A stretch of 64,000 nt of DNA from positions 3,518,501 through 3,582,500 of the forward strand of contig JBBMOL010000046.1 of the NCBI GenBank assembly GCA_037954665.1, written 5' to 3'. The stretch is from Laguncularia racemosa. Its lineage: Eukaryota > Streptophyta > Magnoliopsida > Myrtales > Combretaceae. The notes below the pieces were generated by a model, which saw nothing but the letters and a program-made list of their open reading frames with translations, was not told the origin of the DNA and did not search any database. Below, one piece after another: positions 9,889-21,878 of the stretch. Each line of letters opens with the position of its first letter. Position 1 is the stretch's first letter. The position numbers and the translations under genes were made by a program.

Positions 9889-11337
9889 GAGGAGGAAGTG
9901 AGGAAGCCAAATCACAGATCAAAGGCGAGAGAAAAGAGAGAATCAAGGTCCACCGGAGGAGTTCGAAGTCGCGACCGCCGATCAAGAGTTGGGTAACCAC
10001 TAAGAGGCGTTTCTGGAGCAAACCACTGCCACCATTGGATTCCTCACCCTCGATAACCTAGGATTTGACACCTCAACCGCTGCAAAAGGCCGTCGGAACA
10101 CCGTCAACGAGCACTCCCCGTCGCTGCATCCGATCGACCCGACCCAACTCGCTTCGACCCGATTCGACCCGACTCGCGCACCGACCCGGACCTAGGTAAG
10201 TCGAATTTTTCGATTTTTTTAATATTTTTTTATTTATTTGGGTTATTTTATTCCGATTTAATTTATTAATTTTTTTATTTATTTGTTACTTGTTATTTAT
10301 TTACTTATGTGTTATTTATATTTCAATAAATAGAAAAATGTTAGAAATTAGATTTTTTTAGGATTTCATAAGACAAAAATATAATCAAAGTAATAAATAA
10401 TAAAAATATAGAAAATAATAAAAATATTAGAAAAATAATAATAAAACTTTAGATTTTAAAATATGATAGATAAGAACTTAGATGGAAAATTTTTAATAAA
10501 ACAAAAATTCACAAAAATTAATAAAAAATCACAAAAAAATAAGAAAAATAATAAAAAATTATAAAAATCATGAAAACTCATAAAGATTATAAAAATTGTA
10601 AAAGAATAATAAAAGAATCATAAAAATGATGAAAAATCATAAAAATTACAAAAATAATAAAAAATTAAAAAATTATAAAAAATGAGTTTTATCACTTAGA
10701 AAAATCATTTTCTCGAATAAATCCAAAATTAATGTTTTCCCTCAAAATTATCATTTTCAAAAATCAAATAATTAAGCTTAGGCTTAGATTTTTAGAAAAA
10801 TCCCAAAATGGTAAAAACATAAATCAAAAGAGATTTCAAAATTAAAATTCACAAACACACTTAAAGTTTTCAGGGAAAGCGAACTACGACTTGTTTGATC
10901 CTGAATAGCAGGTACGCAGGCACCCATTTGGGGCAACCATAAAATGAATAAAAAAAAATCATTTTTCCAGAATAATTCACTCAAAAACACAATAAAAGGC
11001 AATAGAAACAAAATAAAAGACATTTCTAGATGGAGTAAATTTTAGGAGATTAGGTGGTAACCTTAAGGTTTTAATAGGTTAGCCTCTGAACTTAGAAACT
11101 CTGGTTTTCCCTTTTTCTCTTTTCACAAAAACGAGAAGAGGAAGTCACGACGACTAGTGGTCCAAATTAAGACTAATCCGCTCCATTAGTCTTAATTCAA
11201 TCTTTCCCAACAATAGTTGGATGGCGACTCTAAAGTTAAACGAAGTTCCTAACTCAAGTCGAGGATCTATATTAGATGAGCATAGGGTCTAGTCTAGATT
11301 GGATTAGGAATGGGAAATGTAAAAATTAGACTCGACA

Positions 11338-11394
11338 ATTAGTTAATAGATACATGTAGCGGGTTGTAGTGTTTTTAGTTTGGGGTGTTACATG
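11338..11394 (+). other. Junction sliver, possible end of another LTR
   Basis: 57 bp between the Tat LTR and the chromovirus RT remnant. It ends in GGGGTGTTACA, which looks like the 3' end of an LTR and resembles the GGGCGTTACA end of the solo LTR at 47,912. Too short to assign; it may mark an intermediate nested insertion. Confidence 0.3.
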
Positions 11395-13300
11395 TACTTG
11401 ATGGTAATCTTTTTTATAGATCTATTGTTAACACACATCCTCTATAAACCATTTTTCTTTAGAACTAAGAGTGCCAAGACAACACTGGGACTCATGCTCT
11501 CTTTAACATAACTTCTAAAAATCAACTAGTCCATTTACCTCTTGAGTTCCTTTACTTCTTTCGGATTCATATGGTAAGTTGGTTTATTAGGCAACACTAC
11601 CCAAACACTAGACCTATATTGTGCTTAATACCCTTCATTGGAGGTAATTCCATAGACGATTCCTATGGGAAAACATCCTCAAACTCTTTTAGTTTAGTAA
11701 TCTCTAAATTACCTCCTAAATCATAACTTGAGCTTTTGAATTTAGAACTTGTTGTATATACAACGAGTATGTCAATCATCTAGAATTAATGACATTTTAA
11801 TTGCCCTTCTAAGTCAACAGCAACAACTCCTTTCTATTCCTTGCCAAGGTCAACCGAGTATTCCTCACTTTAATAGGGATCATAGATAATAGTAATATTT
11901 TCTTCCCATTCTTGGTGAACACATAAGTATTATGATACCAACCATGCATTATGCTCCTATTAAATAACCATAGCCTTCTTAACAAAATATGGGAAATACT
12001 CATGGGAACAATATCACACTCTATCTTATCCTTGTAATGATTTGGAATAAAGATAGAAACTCTTACTCGCTTAGTAATGTGAACAACTCTTTTATCACTA
12101 AGCGAATGAATCTTGTAAGGTTTGGGATGGTTAGAAGTAGGCAACTTCAATTTCTTAGCTAAAGAGGCAGTGACCACATTACTATAACTCCCTTTATCAA
12201 TAATAATTGCGTATGTGTGCTATTGAATCTGACACTTGATATGGAATAGATTATCTCATTACTCTTCTTGTGGCATAACTTCCACACTCTTTACTTTACT
12301 ATTAGGGACATAACATCTCCTTCAACGCCTTTAGTACTATCCTCTTCATAGCCATATTGTTTAAGGACTTCCTTAGGCTCTTCAGCCACTTCCTTTTCAT
12401 TTTCTTCACTATTGACTTCTCTACATTCTCTCATTACCATCACCCTCCTATTTAGACATTGTGTAGTGATATAACCAAAGTCAAGACACTTGAAACACTT
12501 AACTTGACTTTCCCACTAGCTTTTGATCACTCCCTTCAACTTTTGAACTAGTAGAAGCCTTACTTTTGGCATCTTTTTTCCTCTCTATTTTTCTTTCTTC
12601 ACTATTACTCTTCTCATTTCTTCTTTCTTTAATCTTGCCAAGCTTACTAGAGCCTTCAAACTTAGAAATAGATGGAACCTTGTAAAGGTTCTTGATCAAT
12701 TGCTTCTCCACCTTCGTAACTAGTTAAGCAACTTCCTCTAAAATATTGAACTTCTGAAGCTCAACAATCTTCAAAATATCATACTTTAACCCTATTAGAA
12801 ATCTAACGATAGTGCGTTTTAGGGGCTCTATAATGTCCCACTTGATTGTGAGCATCTTAGATTGCTTAACATAACCTTTCACATTCAATTTGCCTTGTTT
12901 AAGAGTTTGAAAATTTATGTACATTTTTTGCTTATAATAATCAAACACGGGCTATCAGTGCATTAGTACATCACCTTTTCCTCTTTGTAACCTCTATGCC
13001 TTAGATTCTTCCACCAAAGTGCAGCATAACTCATAAGCTCCAATACTACTAACCTAATCTTCATCTCCTTATCATCATTATAACATTAAAAAATCTTTTC
13101 AACTTCATTCTCCCAATCAAGAAATGTTTGTGGATTTAATCCCTTCAAAGGGTAAAATCTTCATCTTCATATTCTCCAAGCCTTAATTCTAGCGATTGGC
13201 TCTAACATTCCTCTCTATATTAAAATTATCTCCATCACTTCTATCATGCTCCTTTACTACCCTTTGACCATAACCATGGCCTCCTCCTCATTGCGCCTCT
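11395..13300 (-). pseudogene. Chromovirus-type Ty3/gypsy gag-protease-RT remnant
   Basis: Reading from the right on the minus strand: a gag start segment (FKGLNPQTFLDWENEVEKIF, about 13,160-13,100), gag body (12,948-12,724; FLIGLKYDILKIVELQ), basic linker (12,711-12,499), a zinc knuckle with its histidine lost (CFKCLDFGYITTQC, H to Y, about 12,460), protease with D-K-G-S in place of D-G-G-S (about 12,205) and HILLRRLW instead of the usual LLGRPW, then the RT entry segment (PTYHMNPKEVKELKR, about 11,590) up to a truncated KKITIKYM at 11,395. Several stops. The rest of pol is missing; sequence ends abruptly beside the Tat LTR. Lineage by resemblance: Reina/CRM-like chromovirus. Confidence 0.75.
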
Positions 13301-14560
13301 AAAGTGCTAAGCCTTACATTCATGGTTCCAATATTCATCCAAGTCCCACAAAATAAGTGTGACTTTAGGTACATTGTCTACTCTTCTACACCTATTACCA
13401 TCTCCAACATGTTACATGTTATTGTTGATAGCACCATGCACATTATCACCAAACATCTTCAAATTCAGCCACACACTATACCAAATGTTTACTTTAATAC
13501 CAAAATATGATATGCCTAGAAAGGTAAATCATTAGGTTAGTTTAACTTACAGGGCAAACAAAAAAACGAGTCTAGGGAAACAAACACTAGAGATCCCACT
13601 AATAGATATTTTATAGATTTTCCATTAGGGATGCAACAAAATACAAAGGGACATGGATAACTCCTCCACTAGAAATGATGCAATAAAAGAAAATCAAACT
13701 ATACTCACTCTCTTTGATATTATGCATAGACATAATAAACGGATTTCTTTGCCACAATCACAAAGGATTGATAAGAATACTAAATGAGAAAGACTCAATC
13801 ATAGAGAAAATATCGATATCATTCATCAACTTATTCTTTCCATAGAGATACATAAGATTATTTATAAGAATACCCTATTCTAGTTGCGGATAGAAATCAA
13901 TATAAATAAAGGAATAAGATAAGGAAACAAAGGAAACTAGTAGGAAAATAACTATAAAATATCTATTTTCCCAAAATATTAATATCTATATCTTCAGTCA
14001 AATCTTCAAATATCTTCTCATATCTTGAAGTAAAATCTTGAATGCTTTGTTGATCAATTCAGAAACTATCGTCGGATTAGAATTACACTTGCCTTTAGAA
14101 CTGGTCTTTGTCCTCTCAATATCTAAAGCAATTATACTTTGAATAGAATCAGAAGTACTAGCATCCTTCTTATCAAAACTTGATGACATAGATGCTTTTG
14201 GTAACACCAAACTTCGTTCTAAAGTAATGTTGTGAACTAGGAATCCTTTTAAATATAATTGCTAATCTTCCAACACTAAACTGATTAAGACTCTTTCAAT
14301 CAAATTGTTCAACCCTTTTTTCTAGTTTGATTGGTCCACCTAACTGAAGTATTATTCCCATCGCGTTTCTTATCCTTGCTAGTTAACTTACTGAACCGAT
14401 TGTTTAGGGGCATTCCAAGCTTAGATTTCTACCTCGGTCACTGATCCTTTACCAGTTGTCATTATTCGTTGTAACGAGCACCATTTACAACTTTCAAAGT
14501 CGAAACGAAAGACGCCTTAGGATCATCACATGATCAGTCAGTCTATTGATAGGCCAGAGC
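13300..14560. other. Intergenic, nothing recognised
   Basis: AT-rich sequence with scattered short frames only. The 70-codon minus-strand frame at 13,998-14,210 is serine- and lysine-rich without a recognisable domain and is probably chance or transposon leader. Confidence 0.4.
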
Positions 14561-15560
14561 CATCAATTAAAGCAGAGACCTCAAAGGTCCCTAAGAAGCG
14601 TTCATCAGCTCCTTTGCCTGATTATAAATAACGGCAAATGCATGTGCTCAAGAAGAGGTAATTATTCTTTTTATTTGAAAATTTCTATTTAGTAAATGCT
14701 TTACTCATCTGATCATTTCATATTTTGTAGGCTTCTACTCACTCTTCTTCTCCAATTGAAGACAGAAGACTTCTTTTGGGAGATCATTATACTCTCGTCA
14801 TTAAATAGGAAGAGGGCTAGGATATGGTGTATTATGAGAGCACTACCGTACACCATAGTGATGAGAATACAGAGATCCTGGTCGGGCCTTACAAGAGCGA
14901 GGATACTGACATTGAAGCATAAACAGATGTAGCTGCTAGGACGCATGTTGGCGCCTTACTATGCTCAGACACTCACGGTGAAGACATTTGAGTTGTTTCT
15001 CCATATGTTCCTCTTTATGTTGTCCCATCTGGTCATCCTTCTCTACCATTAGCTGACATGTCTCATCAGGGCAAAGAAAAAACTTTAGAGGTTTGATTAA
15101 CTCAAAGGAGAAGATAGAATAGAGATCCGTAGATTTGTTGTGCCCTCTCGTTTGATTCACCTTTGGGGCGTTGCATGCTCTGGAAGGGGAATTCTTGTCA
15201 AAGTCGCCCTTCCTGAAATATAATGCTGGTTAGTCCGTTGGTGACTATACTTGGCAAGGCTTTACTTTTGTCCGACCACCCTTGTATTCCTTATCAGGAT
15301 TGAATTTTACTGTGAAGTCATTTGAGGGTGCTGGTCGATTGGATTTTAAAGTTGATATCATGAAACCTTTTACCGCCAAAGCCAAAATTGCTGGCTTGCC
15401 ATGTTATCTCCAGGTTCCCTCGATAGAATAAAAAAGGAGAGTGAAGTCCCCTTAGAAGCAAGTTGAGGCCATTAATGTGGATGCGGAGAAGATTATAGGC
15501 AACGTAGACATTAGAGCCGATGTAGGCAATAGACTTTTGTTCATGAAATGCTTTTGATAT
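14560..15560 (+). pseudogene. Broken, spliced-looking coding remnant of unknown identity
   Basis: From 14,575 a reading frame (TSKVPKKRSSAPLPDYK) meets a plant-like intron, GTAATT at 14,667 to TTTTGTAG at 14,731, and continues in frame with THSSSPIEDRRLLLGDHYTL and VYYESTTVHHSDENTEILVG, interrupted by about five stops but otherwise coherent to about 15,095. A further coherent piece lies at 15,239-15,430 (WQGFTFVRPPLYSLSGLNFT, IAGLPCYLQVPSIE). Composition is less AT-rich than the flanks. I do not recognise the family with certainty; acidic/serine tails of this kind occur in plant mobile-domain-type or transposon-associated genes. Confidence 0.4.
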
Positions 15561-15739
15561 GTATCCTTTTGTGTAAATGATTTAGCATCAATCAAAGTTG
15601 ATCAACTTGTACAATCATTATGCTTTTGTTCGTAATATTTATAAAATTTGTAATAATTTATAAATAAAATCAAAATATTGTATTCATCCAGTGAAGCATG
15701 GGTTAAAATTGAACTCATGCTAAGATTTTTGTTAGGATT

Positions 15740-16110
15740 GGTGTACAATAACGAAATAAAGTATAAAACAAAAAAGGAAGAAATCGAACCACAAGATTTT
15801 ATCTTGGTTCACCCTTAAACTAAGACTACATCCAGCAGAGGATTTTATTATAATTAGTATATCGCATCTCTCGTTATATCGCTTCATTAGAAGCGAAAAA
15901 GAAAATATAGAGTAATAGCTATTCATGAGCCCAAACTTAAACTGCTAATGAAAAAATATGAGCTTAAATTCTAAAAGTCCTTTGGTGTTTAGGAGGCGCT
16001 GTCTTCTTGAGACCCTCGCAGGGGTGGCTTCCTTAAATCCCTACCCGCTCAGCATAGAATGGAAGCCACGTGTTTTCCTATCATAGGGGAGTATAAGTCA
16101 TACCCCAATA
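15740..16110 (+). repeat. Dispersed repeat, related to a segment inside the 38.5-39.8 kb MULE
   Basis: About 15,900-16,110 matches the reverse complement of 39,405-39,570: both share CCCAAACTT..., GGGCGCTG or AGGCGCTG, the TCCTATCATAGGG / TCCTGTCATAGGG word and AGTATAAG(T/C)CATACC. The adjacent 15,775-15,850 (ATCGAACCACAAGATTTTAT, ACTACATCCAGCAGAGGATT) has the look of a plant retroelement LTR edge. Family not identified; no coding sequence. Confidence 0.6.
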
Positions 16111-16236
16111 ACTTCTTGATTTATAAACATGTATACAAGAAAAACAAATTCATCATAGGCTATTTTGAGGCTCGTGTACTCGAGAGACGATTCTCAATGG
16201 GCTTCTTGGAGTCGCTTTAACTCCTTTGGGATTTAA

Positions 16237-16241
16237 TATAT
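16237..16241. repeat. Target-site duplication of the copia element (left)
   Basis: TATAT, repeated exactly at 23,061-23,065 immediately outside the other LTR. Five-base duplications are the rule for copia integrases. Confidence 0.9.
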
Positions 16242-16739
16242 TGTTGAATCTTGATTAACCAATTGTGAAAATCATCACAAATAATAAATCCTAGATCTTT
16301 CATGTTTTATCATTAAGAATTAATCAATAAATATGCAGAAGCGTACCTGAATCCATTGTGATCCATGATTCTTAGATTGTGTGGTTGACCTTCCAGATCA
16401 ATACGTTTTTTTTTAGAGATCCCTTTTGTTTTCCCTCTATAGTCTATCTAATGATGGGATTCAAAGAGACAAGAAAGGTACGTATTACCTGGGAACCATA
16501 ACCACTATTTATATAGATAACTATATGTTACCTTTTTGGTATTTCTATTTTAGCCCATCATAAAAATAGAAACTACCTATAAGGTCTCTACACATAAAAT
16601 GACCATATCCTATTAGATACATTAAAACTCAAATATCCAAATCTTATTGATCACTTTTAATTGAGTTTAACTTAATGTGATAGCCCACAAGACATAATTG
16701 TTTCACATATAAGGCCAACGTTGGATTAAGGATCCAACA
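16242..16739 (-). repeat. 3' LTR of the copia element
   Basis: 498 bp, ending TG...CA on both strands. Next to it inside the element is the polypurine tract. Same length as the partner at 22,563-23,060, with roughly 7% mismatches by eye, mostly transitions. Confidence 0.95.
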
Positions 16740-16753
16740 ATCTCCCACTTGGA
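16740..16753 (-). promoter_or_regulatory. Copia polypurine tract
   Basis: On the minus strand the sequence reads TCCAAGTGGGAGAT directly before the LTR start TGTTGGATCC. This is the place and composition of a plus-strand primer. Confidence 0.8.
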
Positions 16754-17237
16754 CTATATGTGTAACTTTACAATTATGTTTTGCAAAACCATATGAGCTC
16801 AAATTTGCTATCATGAACAGAATGTATCTATAACTAATCCGGTCCATAAGTCATATCAACATAGGATCAAAGTGGTATTCATTACATTTATTATAACTCT
16901 ACCCATCAATGGTCACAATGTTGATATAATTGAATGACATGGATCATGATATGGATGTGTAGCAAGAAAATTTCATGCAATGCGATCTTAACATGTCTAT
17001 TTTCTATTGGTCTACCATAAACCTTAGTGACATCAAACCATAAACCAAAAACAAAGTGTAGACAAACAAGATACTTTATTTCTGCAGAAGATATCCTCAA
17101 AACATAATAAACCAAAACAACTTATTGAAGTTTGTCTATGACATAAATGCATTCAAGGTAACAAACTCCCACTAAAACTTAATGTCACTTAAAGTCATGA
17201 CACCCATATGAGCAGTGTGCTCATGAAACACTTTGGG

Positions 17238-18818
17238 TTACACTCCTTTAGTGAGCGGATCCGCGATCATAGAGTTTGTTCTTATATGCTCTATAGACAA
17301 TTGTCCACTCTGAACTCTTTCTTTTACAACTAGGAACTTGATGTCTATATGCTTTGACTTCGTCGAGCTCCTATTATTGTCAAAATATAAAACTGCTAAC
17401 TTATTGTCACAAAATAATTTAAGTGGCCTATAAATAGTATCCACAATGCGCAGCTTTGTGACAAAATTCCGCAACCATATTCCATAATTAGATGCCTCAT
17501 AACATGCTACAAACTTTGCTTCCATAGTAGAAGAAGCAACAAGAGATTGTTTTATGCTCTTCCAAGAGATGGCTTCCCCAGCTAACAGATATATGTAGCC
17601 TGATGTGGACTTTATACTATCTTGGCATCTAGCAAAATCGGAATCAGTATACTTAATGACCTCGATTTGATCTGACTTCCGATAGGTAAGCATATAATCT
17701 TTTGTTTTCTGTAAGTACCGCAAGACCTGTTTAGCTGCTTTCCAATGGTCTAATCCTGGATTACTCAAGTATCTACTTAACATTCCTGTAATGTACGCAA
17801 TATCTGGACGCGTACAAACCTGAGCATACATTAGACTCCCTACTACTGATGCATAAGGAATCTTTTGCATTTCCTTTTCCTCAAAATCATTCTTAGGGCA
17901 CTGACTAAGATTAAATTTGTCTCCCTTAGCTATAGGTGTGTCACTTGCTTTGCAATTTTTCATGCCATACCTTTTGAGTACCTTTTCGTTATAGCTCTTT
18001 TGTGATAATCCAAGAGTACCTCGAGAGCAATCTCGATGTATTAGTATTCCTAACACAAAAGAGGAATCATCAAGATCTTTCATCTTAAAATTCTTAGCTA
18101 GAAATCTCTTTGTTTTGTGCAATAAGCCTATATCGTTGCTGGCAAGTAATGTATCATCAACATATAAAACCAAGAAAATATGCTTGCTCCCACAGAACTT
18201 ATGGTATATACAATCATTGACCAAATTCGTCTCAAAACCAAGCGAAGTGATCACTTGATGAAATTTGAAATACCATTGTCGGGATGCTTGCTTAAGTCCA
18301 TATATGGATTTCTTAAGTTTACAAACCATATTCTTTAGATCCCCCGATACAAAATTTTCTTGTTGTACCATATAGATCGTCTCATCAATGTCACCATTGA
18401 GGAAGGCGGTCTTTACATCCATCTGATGTAACTCAAGATCGAATTGTGCCACTAATGCCATTATAATCCTAAAAGAGTCTTTCGAAGAAACCGGTGAGAA
18501 AGTCTCTTTATAGTCAATGCCTTATTTCTGTGTAAAGCCCTTTGCAACAAGACGAGCCTTATACTTCTTTACATTGCCTTTTGAATCCCTCTTGGTCTTA
18601 AATATCCATTTGCAACCAATGGGCTTCGTACCTTTTAGCAATAGGACAAGATCCCAAACGTCATTGTCTTTCATAGACCTTATCTCTTCATTCATGGCAT
18701 CAATCCACTTCTGAGATTTAGAACTTTTAATGGCTTGACGGAAGTTGATTGGATCATCTTTCATCATTCCAATGTAAACCTCATGTTCTTGAAGAAATAT
18801 GATGTAGTCATCTGGCAA
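17238..18818 (-). pseudogene. Copia reverse transcriptase and RNase H
   Basis: The first piece (18,818-18,522) holds the RT start (WIDAMNEEIRSMKDNDVWDL, KARLVAKGFTQK) and ends at a TAA where copia elements have a charged residue. The second (18,461-17,238) carries DVKTAFLNGDIDE, the catalytic YVDD in VLYVDDTLLASND, and an RNase H with YTDSDFARCQD, STMEAKFVA, LFCDNKLAV and the terminal IADPLTKG. The two pieces are in the same frame. Apart from the single stop this is the best preserved part of the element. Role: reverse transcription of the element RNA. Confidence 0.93.
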
Positions 18819-19925
18819 CGTACTTCTTCTTTATCTAGTGGATCTCCTCAATGGCGTAGGTTCTTGAGGTGGTAGAGTTTGTTCTTCTAGAACAGTATCT
18901 TGAATGGGATCTCCAATATTGTCTTGTTCTATTGTGTTTTAAAGAAGATCAGAAATGGAATCTTGACCAAATTCAATAACACCTATGGGAATATCAACGT
19001 ATTCCTCTTCAAAGACAATATCTCTAACCGTATCTCCCTCGACAAACTCGACATCCTCAAAGAACCGAGCATTTCTCGACTCAAATATCAATTTAGTTAT
19101 GGGATCATCGAACTTGTAACCCCTTGATCTTTCAGAGTACCCAACAAAATAGCAACTTACTGTTCTTGAGTCCAGTTTCTTTTCATTGAGCTTATAAGGC
19201 CGTGCCTCAGCTGGACATTCCCACACATGTAAATGTTTTAGACTGAGCTTTTTTTCAGTCCAAAGTTCATAAGGGGTTTTGTTAGTTACTTTAGTTAGAA
19301 CCCTGTTAAAGGTATATGTTGCAGTCTTAAGTGCTTCTCCCCGGAGTGATTCTAGTAAGGTGGAGTGACTAATCATACTCCTTACCATGTCCTTAAGCGT
19401 CCTATTTCGTCTTTTAGCAACACCATTCATAGTGGGTGAACCAGGCATGGTGTACTGTGGGACAATACCACATTCCTCTAGGAATTTAGCAAAAGGTCCT
19501 GGACGTTGTTCACTTGAACCATCATATCTACCGTAGTATTCACCACCACGATCAAATCTAATGCTTTTAATCCTTTTGTTGAGTTGGTTCTCAACTTCAG
19601 CCTTATAATTTTTTAAACATATCCAAGGACTGTGACTTTTCATGAATGAGATAAAGATAGCCATATCATGAGAAATTGTCTATGAACATTATAAAATATT
19701 GTTGACCATTCCAAGCAACTGTAGGGAATGGCCCACAAATATCTATATGTATAAGTTTTAAGACATTTAAGGTCCTATTGGCTTCAAATCTCCTTTTATT
19801 GGTTCGTTTCCCCTTTATATAATTAATACAATCATCAAAATCTGTAAAATCAAAGGGGTTTAGAATTTCCTTTGACACAAGTCTCTCCATTCTCCATTTG
19901 GAGATATGACCTAATTTTTTGTGCT
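18819..19925 (-). pseudogene. Copia integrase
   Basis: Frame begins at HKKLGHISKW (about 19,920), the zinc module, whose last cysteine is changed (CINY for CINC). Core: first D in HIDICGPF, second D in IRFDRGGEYYG; the third catalytic residue, normally E in GVAERRNRTL, is K here (GVAKRRNRTL, about 19,425). Damage: W to TAG at about 19,927, R to TGA after DNFS (19,666), a one-base frameshift in a T run near 19,610-19,625, and two more stops at about 18,940 and 18,830 in the linker to RT. The enzyme would be inactive even without the stops. Confidence 0.92.
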
Positions 19926-21237
19926 ATAATGTAGTTGAATTTTCATTAGTTAATTTTCTCTTTATACCTTGTGTACTTACTTGCAGGGATTCATTAAATG
20001 AAGCAATAATATCAATCAAGTAAAGATTATCATAAACAAATAGAGAACCAAATCCAACTAATTTTGAATCATGAAACAAACTAAATTTCTTATTCCCAAA
20101 TGAACAAGAATAACCAAATTTGTCCAAAGCAGAAACATAAATCAAATTCTGTCTAAATGACGGTACAATGAATGTTTCATTAAGATTCAAATAAAATCCA
20201 GTCTTTAATAATAATCTAAACTTCCCAATTGCTTCAACTTTAACTGTCTTGCCGTTACCCACATAGATGTATCTTTCACCATCACTTGGTTTTCGGTAAT
20301 GTAGGTAACCCTGCACAGACACACTGATGTGAGTTGTTGCACTAGAATCTATCCACCAAGTGTCTATGGGTACCAAAGTTAAATTAACCTCAAAACAAAC
20401 CAAATTAAGAAGTGTACCTTTCTTAGCACGCCAAGCATGATAATTGGTGCATTGCTTCTTATAATGCCCTACAGCTCCACAGAAGTGACAACCAATACCA
20501 TTTGATGCATCCGACTTCTTTGCTTGTGTCTTTTGAGGTACCATATTTGTAGCACCTTTATCCCTTTTCCTTTTATTATCCTTATTCCTATTCTTAGGGG
20601 TTAAGGCTAGGTGAGCACTCTCAATCTTATCTTGCTTTAGCCTTTCTTCTTCTTGAACACAGTGTGAGATGAGCTCATTCAGAGACCAAGTCTCTTTTTG
20701 ACAATTATAGCTCACTTTAAACTGGCTAAACTGTGCTGGAGGAGAAATCAAAACCAAATGCACTAGTAAGTCCTCTGTGAGGTCTAGCTCGAGTGCTCTT
20801 AACTTGGAAGCAAGATGAGACATCTCCATGATTTACTCCCTAATATTGCCCTTGCCTTTGTACTTCATTGAGATTAGGTTTGCCAAGAGTGTACTTATTT
20901 CTACCTTTTCATTCTTAGCAAACCTTTTCTCAATTTCATCAAGGAACTCCTTAGCCTTAGTTATCTTATCAGATATTGTGCCTCTAAATGCTTTTGGAAT
21001 GGCCTTCTTCATGATCATCATACACATGCGGTTTGATTTCTCCCACTTTTCCATCTCCCTCTTGTCATCAGAGGTACTCTTATTAGTAAGAGGTGAAGGA
21101 GAATCAGTCCTTAACGCAAGGTCGAGATCCATAACTCCAAGTACTATCAATAGATTATCTTTCCACGACTTGAAGTTAGTGCCATTTAGCATAAGAATGG
21201 AATTGATGTTGGCAGTAATATTAGCAGGATTATTCAT
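19924..21237 (-). pseudogene. Copia gag and protease
   Basis: ATG at 21,237 (MNNPANITANINSILMLNG), the typical TNT1-like gag start. One TAA at about 20,830 splits gag. Downstream are a KR-rich stretch and an intact zinc knuckle, CHFCGAVGHYKKQC (about 20,490). The protease active site WWIDSSATTHIS (about 20,350) has S where the catalytic D-S-G has G, which should disable it. The frame ends at the W to stop change that opens the integrase piece. Confidence 0.92.
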
Positions 21238-21878
21238 AGCTGAATAAGAACAACAAACAAATAAACAAGCTTACATAAGCCTTAAAACAAAATAATAATA
21301 ATAAATTCAAATAAAGGTAAACCCCATATCAAAATACCAGGTTGCCTATTAATATTTCATCTTTGCACAAAACATTAACTACTAAGTGGTATCTTGGCGT
21401 AGTAATCAAACACTGACAATAAGAACACATCAAACAATAAAGCTTCCTTTGGGCCGATTTATTGTTCACATGTAAAAAACTAAATAATCATCGCGAGTTT
21501 ATTACTACAAGTGCACTTCCAATTCTATTAAACATTAACCTTCCTTTGGGCCGATTAAAAATTCACAGAAGTTGTAAGAACACAACCTTTTATATTTTGA
21601 AATAAATTAATTTCTGCAAGAGGGACCACTTTGGCAGTATGTTGCTTCAATTAATTCATCTCAAAATACATATAAACATACCAATATTCAAATTTCAAAT
21701 TATATCAAACATTGAGTCAAAGGCAACTATAATTTTAGCTAAAACTTATTAGGTCTAAGCACCCATATCCAAATATGACTTAATAACTCAAACATTAAAA
21801 TTAGAGCTCAAAAGAAAAATTGGTGTATATAAATATCAATCTATAAGTGATTATGAATATATATTTAAATACATAGTT

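Larger units (their letters stand above)
1..11337 (+). mobile_element. Ty3/gypsy Tat-lineage LTR retrotransposon, 5' part outside window
   Basis: Domains in order on the plus strand: an extra ORF upstream of gag, gag with a zinc knuckle, aspartic protease (IDNGSS), RT (YVDD), a first RNase H, a second RNase H (FFDGAAN / YEACILGLK / NQFADALATLA), integrase, a repeat-rich untranslated stretch, polypurine tract and 3' LTR. The extra ORF and second RNase H are hallmarks of the Tat (Ogre-like) lineage. The 5' LTR and the start of the extra ORF lie left of base 1. Every ORF carries stops or a frameshift, so it is a non-autonomous fossil. A second copy of the same family lies on the minus strand at 29,108-37,010. 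Confidence 0.93.
9203..11337 (+). repeat. 3' LTR of the Tat element (about 2.1 kb)
   Basis: Starts TGTAAACACCTCATTTTTGC after the polypurine tract and ends ...GACTCGACA. Both borders are confirmed by the minus-strand copy's LTR (35,007-37,010), which begins TGTAAACACC and ends CTCGACA read on its own strand. It contains a tRNA-like A/B-box module (9,471-9,541), a TATA box (9,881), a GC-rich leader with CGACCCG words (10,120-10,190), a splice-donor-like CCTAGGTAAGTC at 10,191, and a very AT-rich downstream half. The partner 5' LTR and left target duplication are outside the window. Confidence 0.9.

Noticed and set aside
9498..10061. ORFs of 73-93 codons inside the Tat LTR
   Set aside because: They lie in the GC-richer part of U3/leader, are not conserved in the other LTR and have no domain.
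20828..21247. 139-codon plus-strand ORF
   Set aside because: It is the antisense shadow of the copia gag frame.
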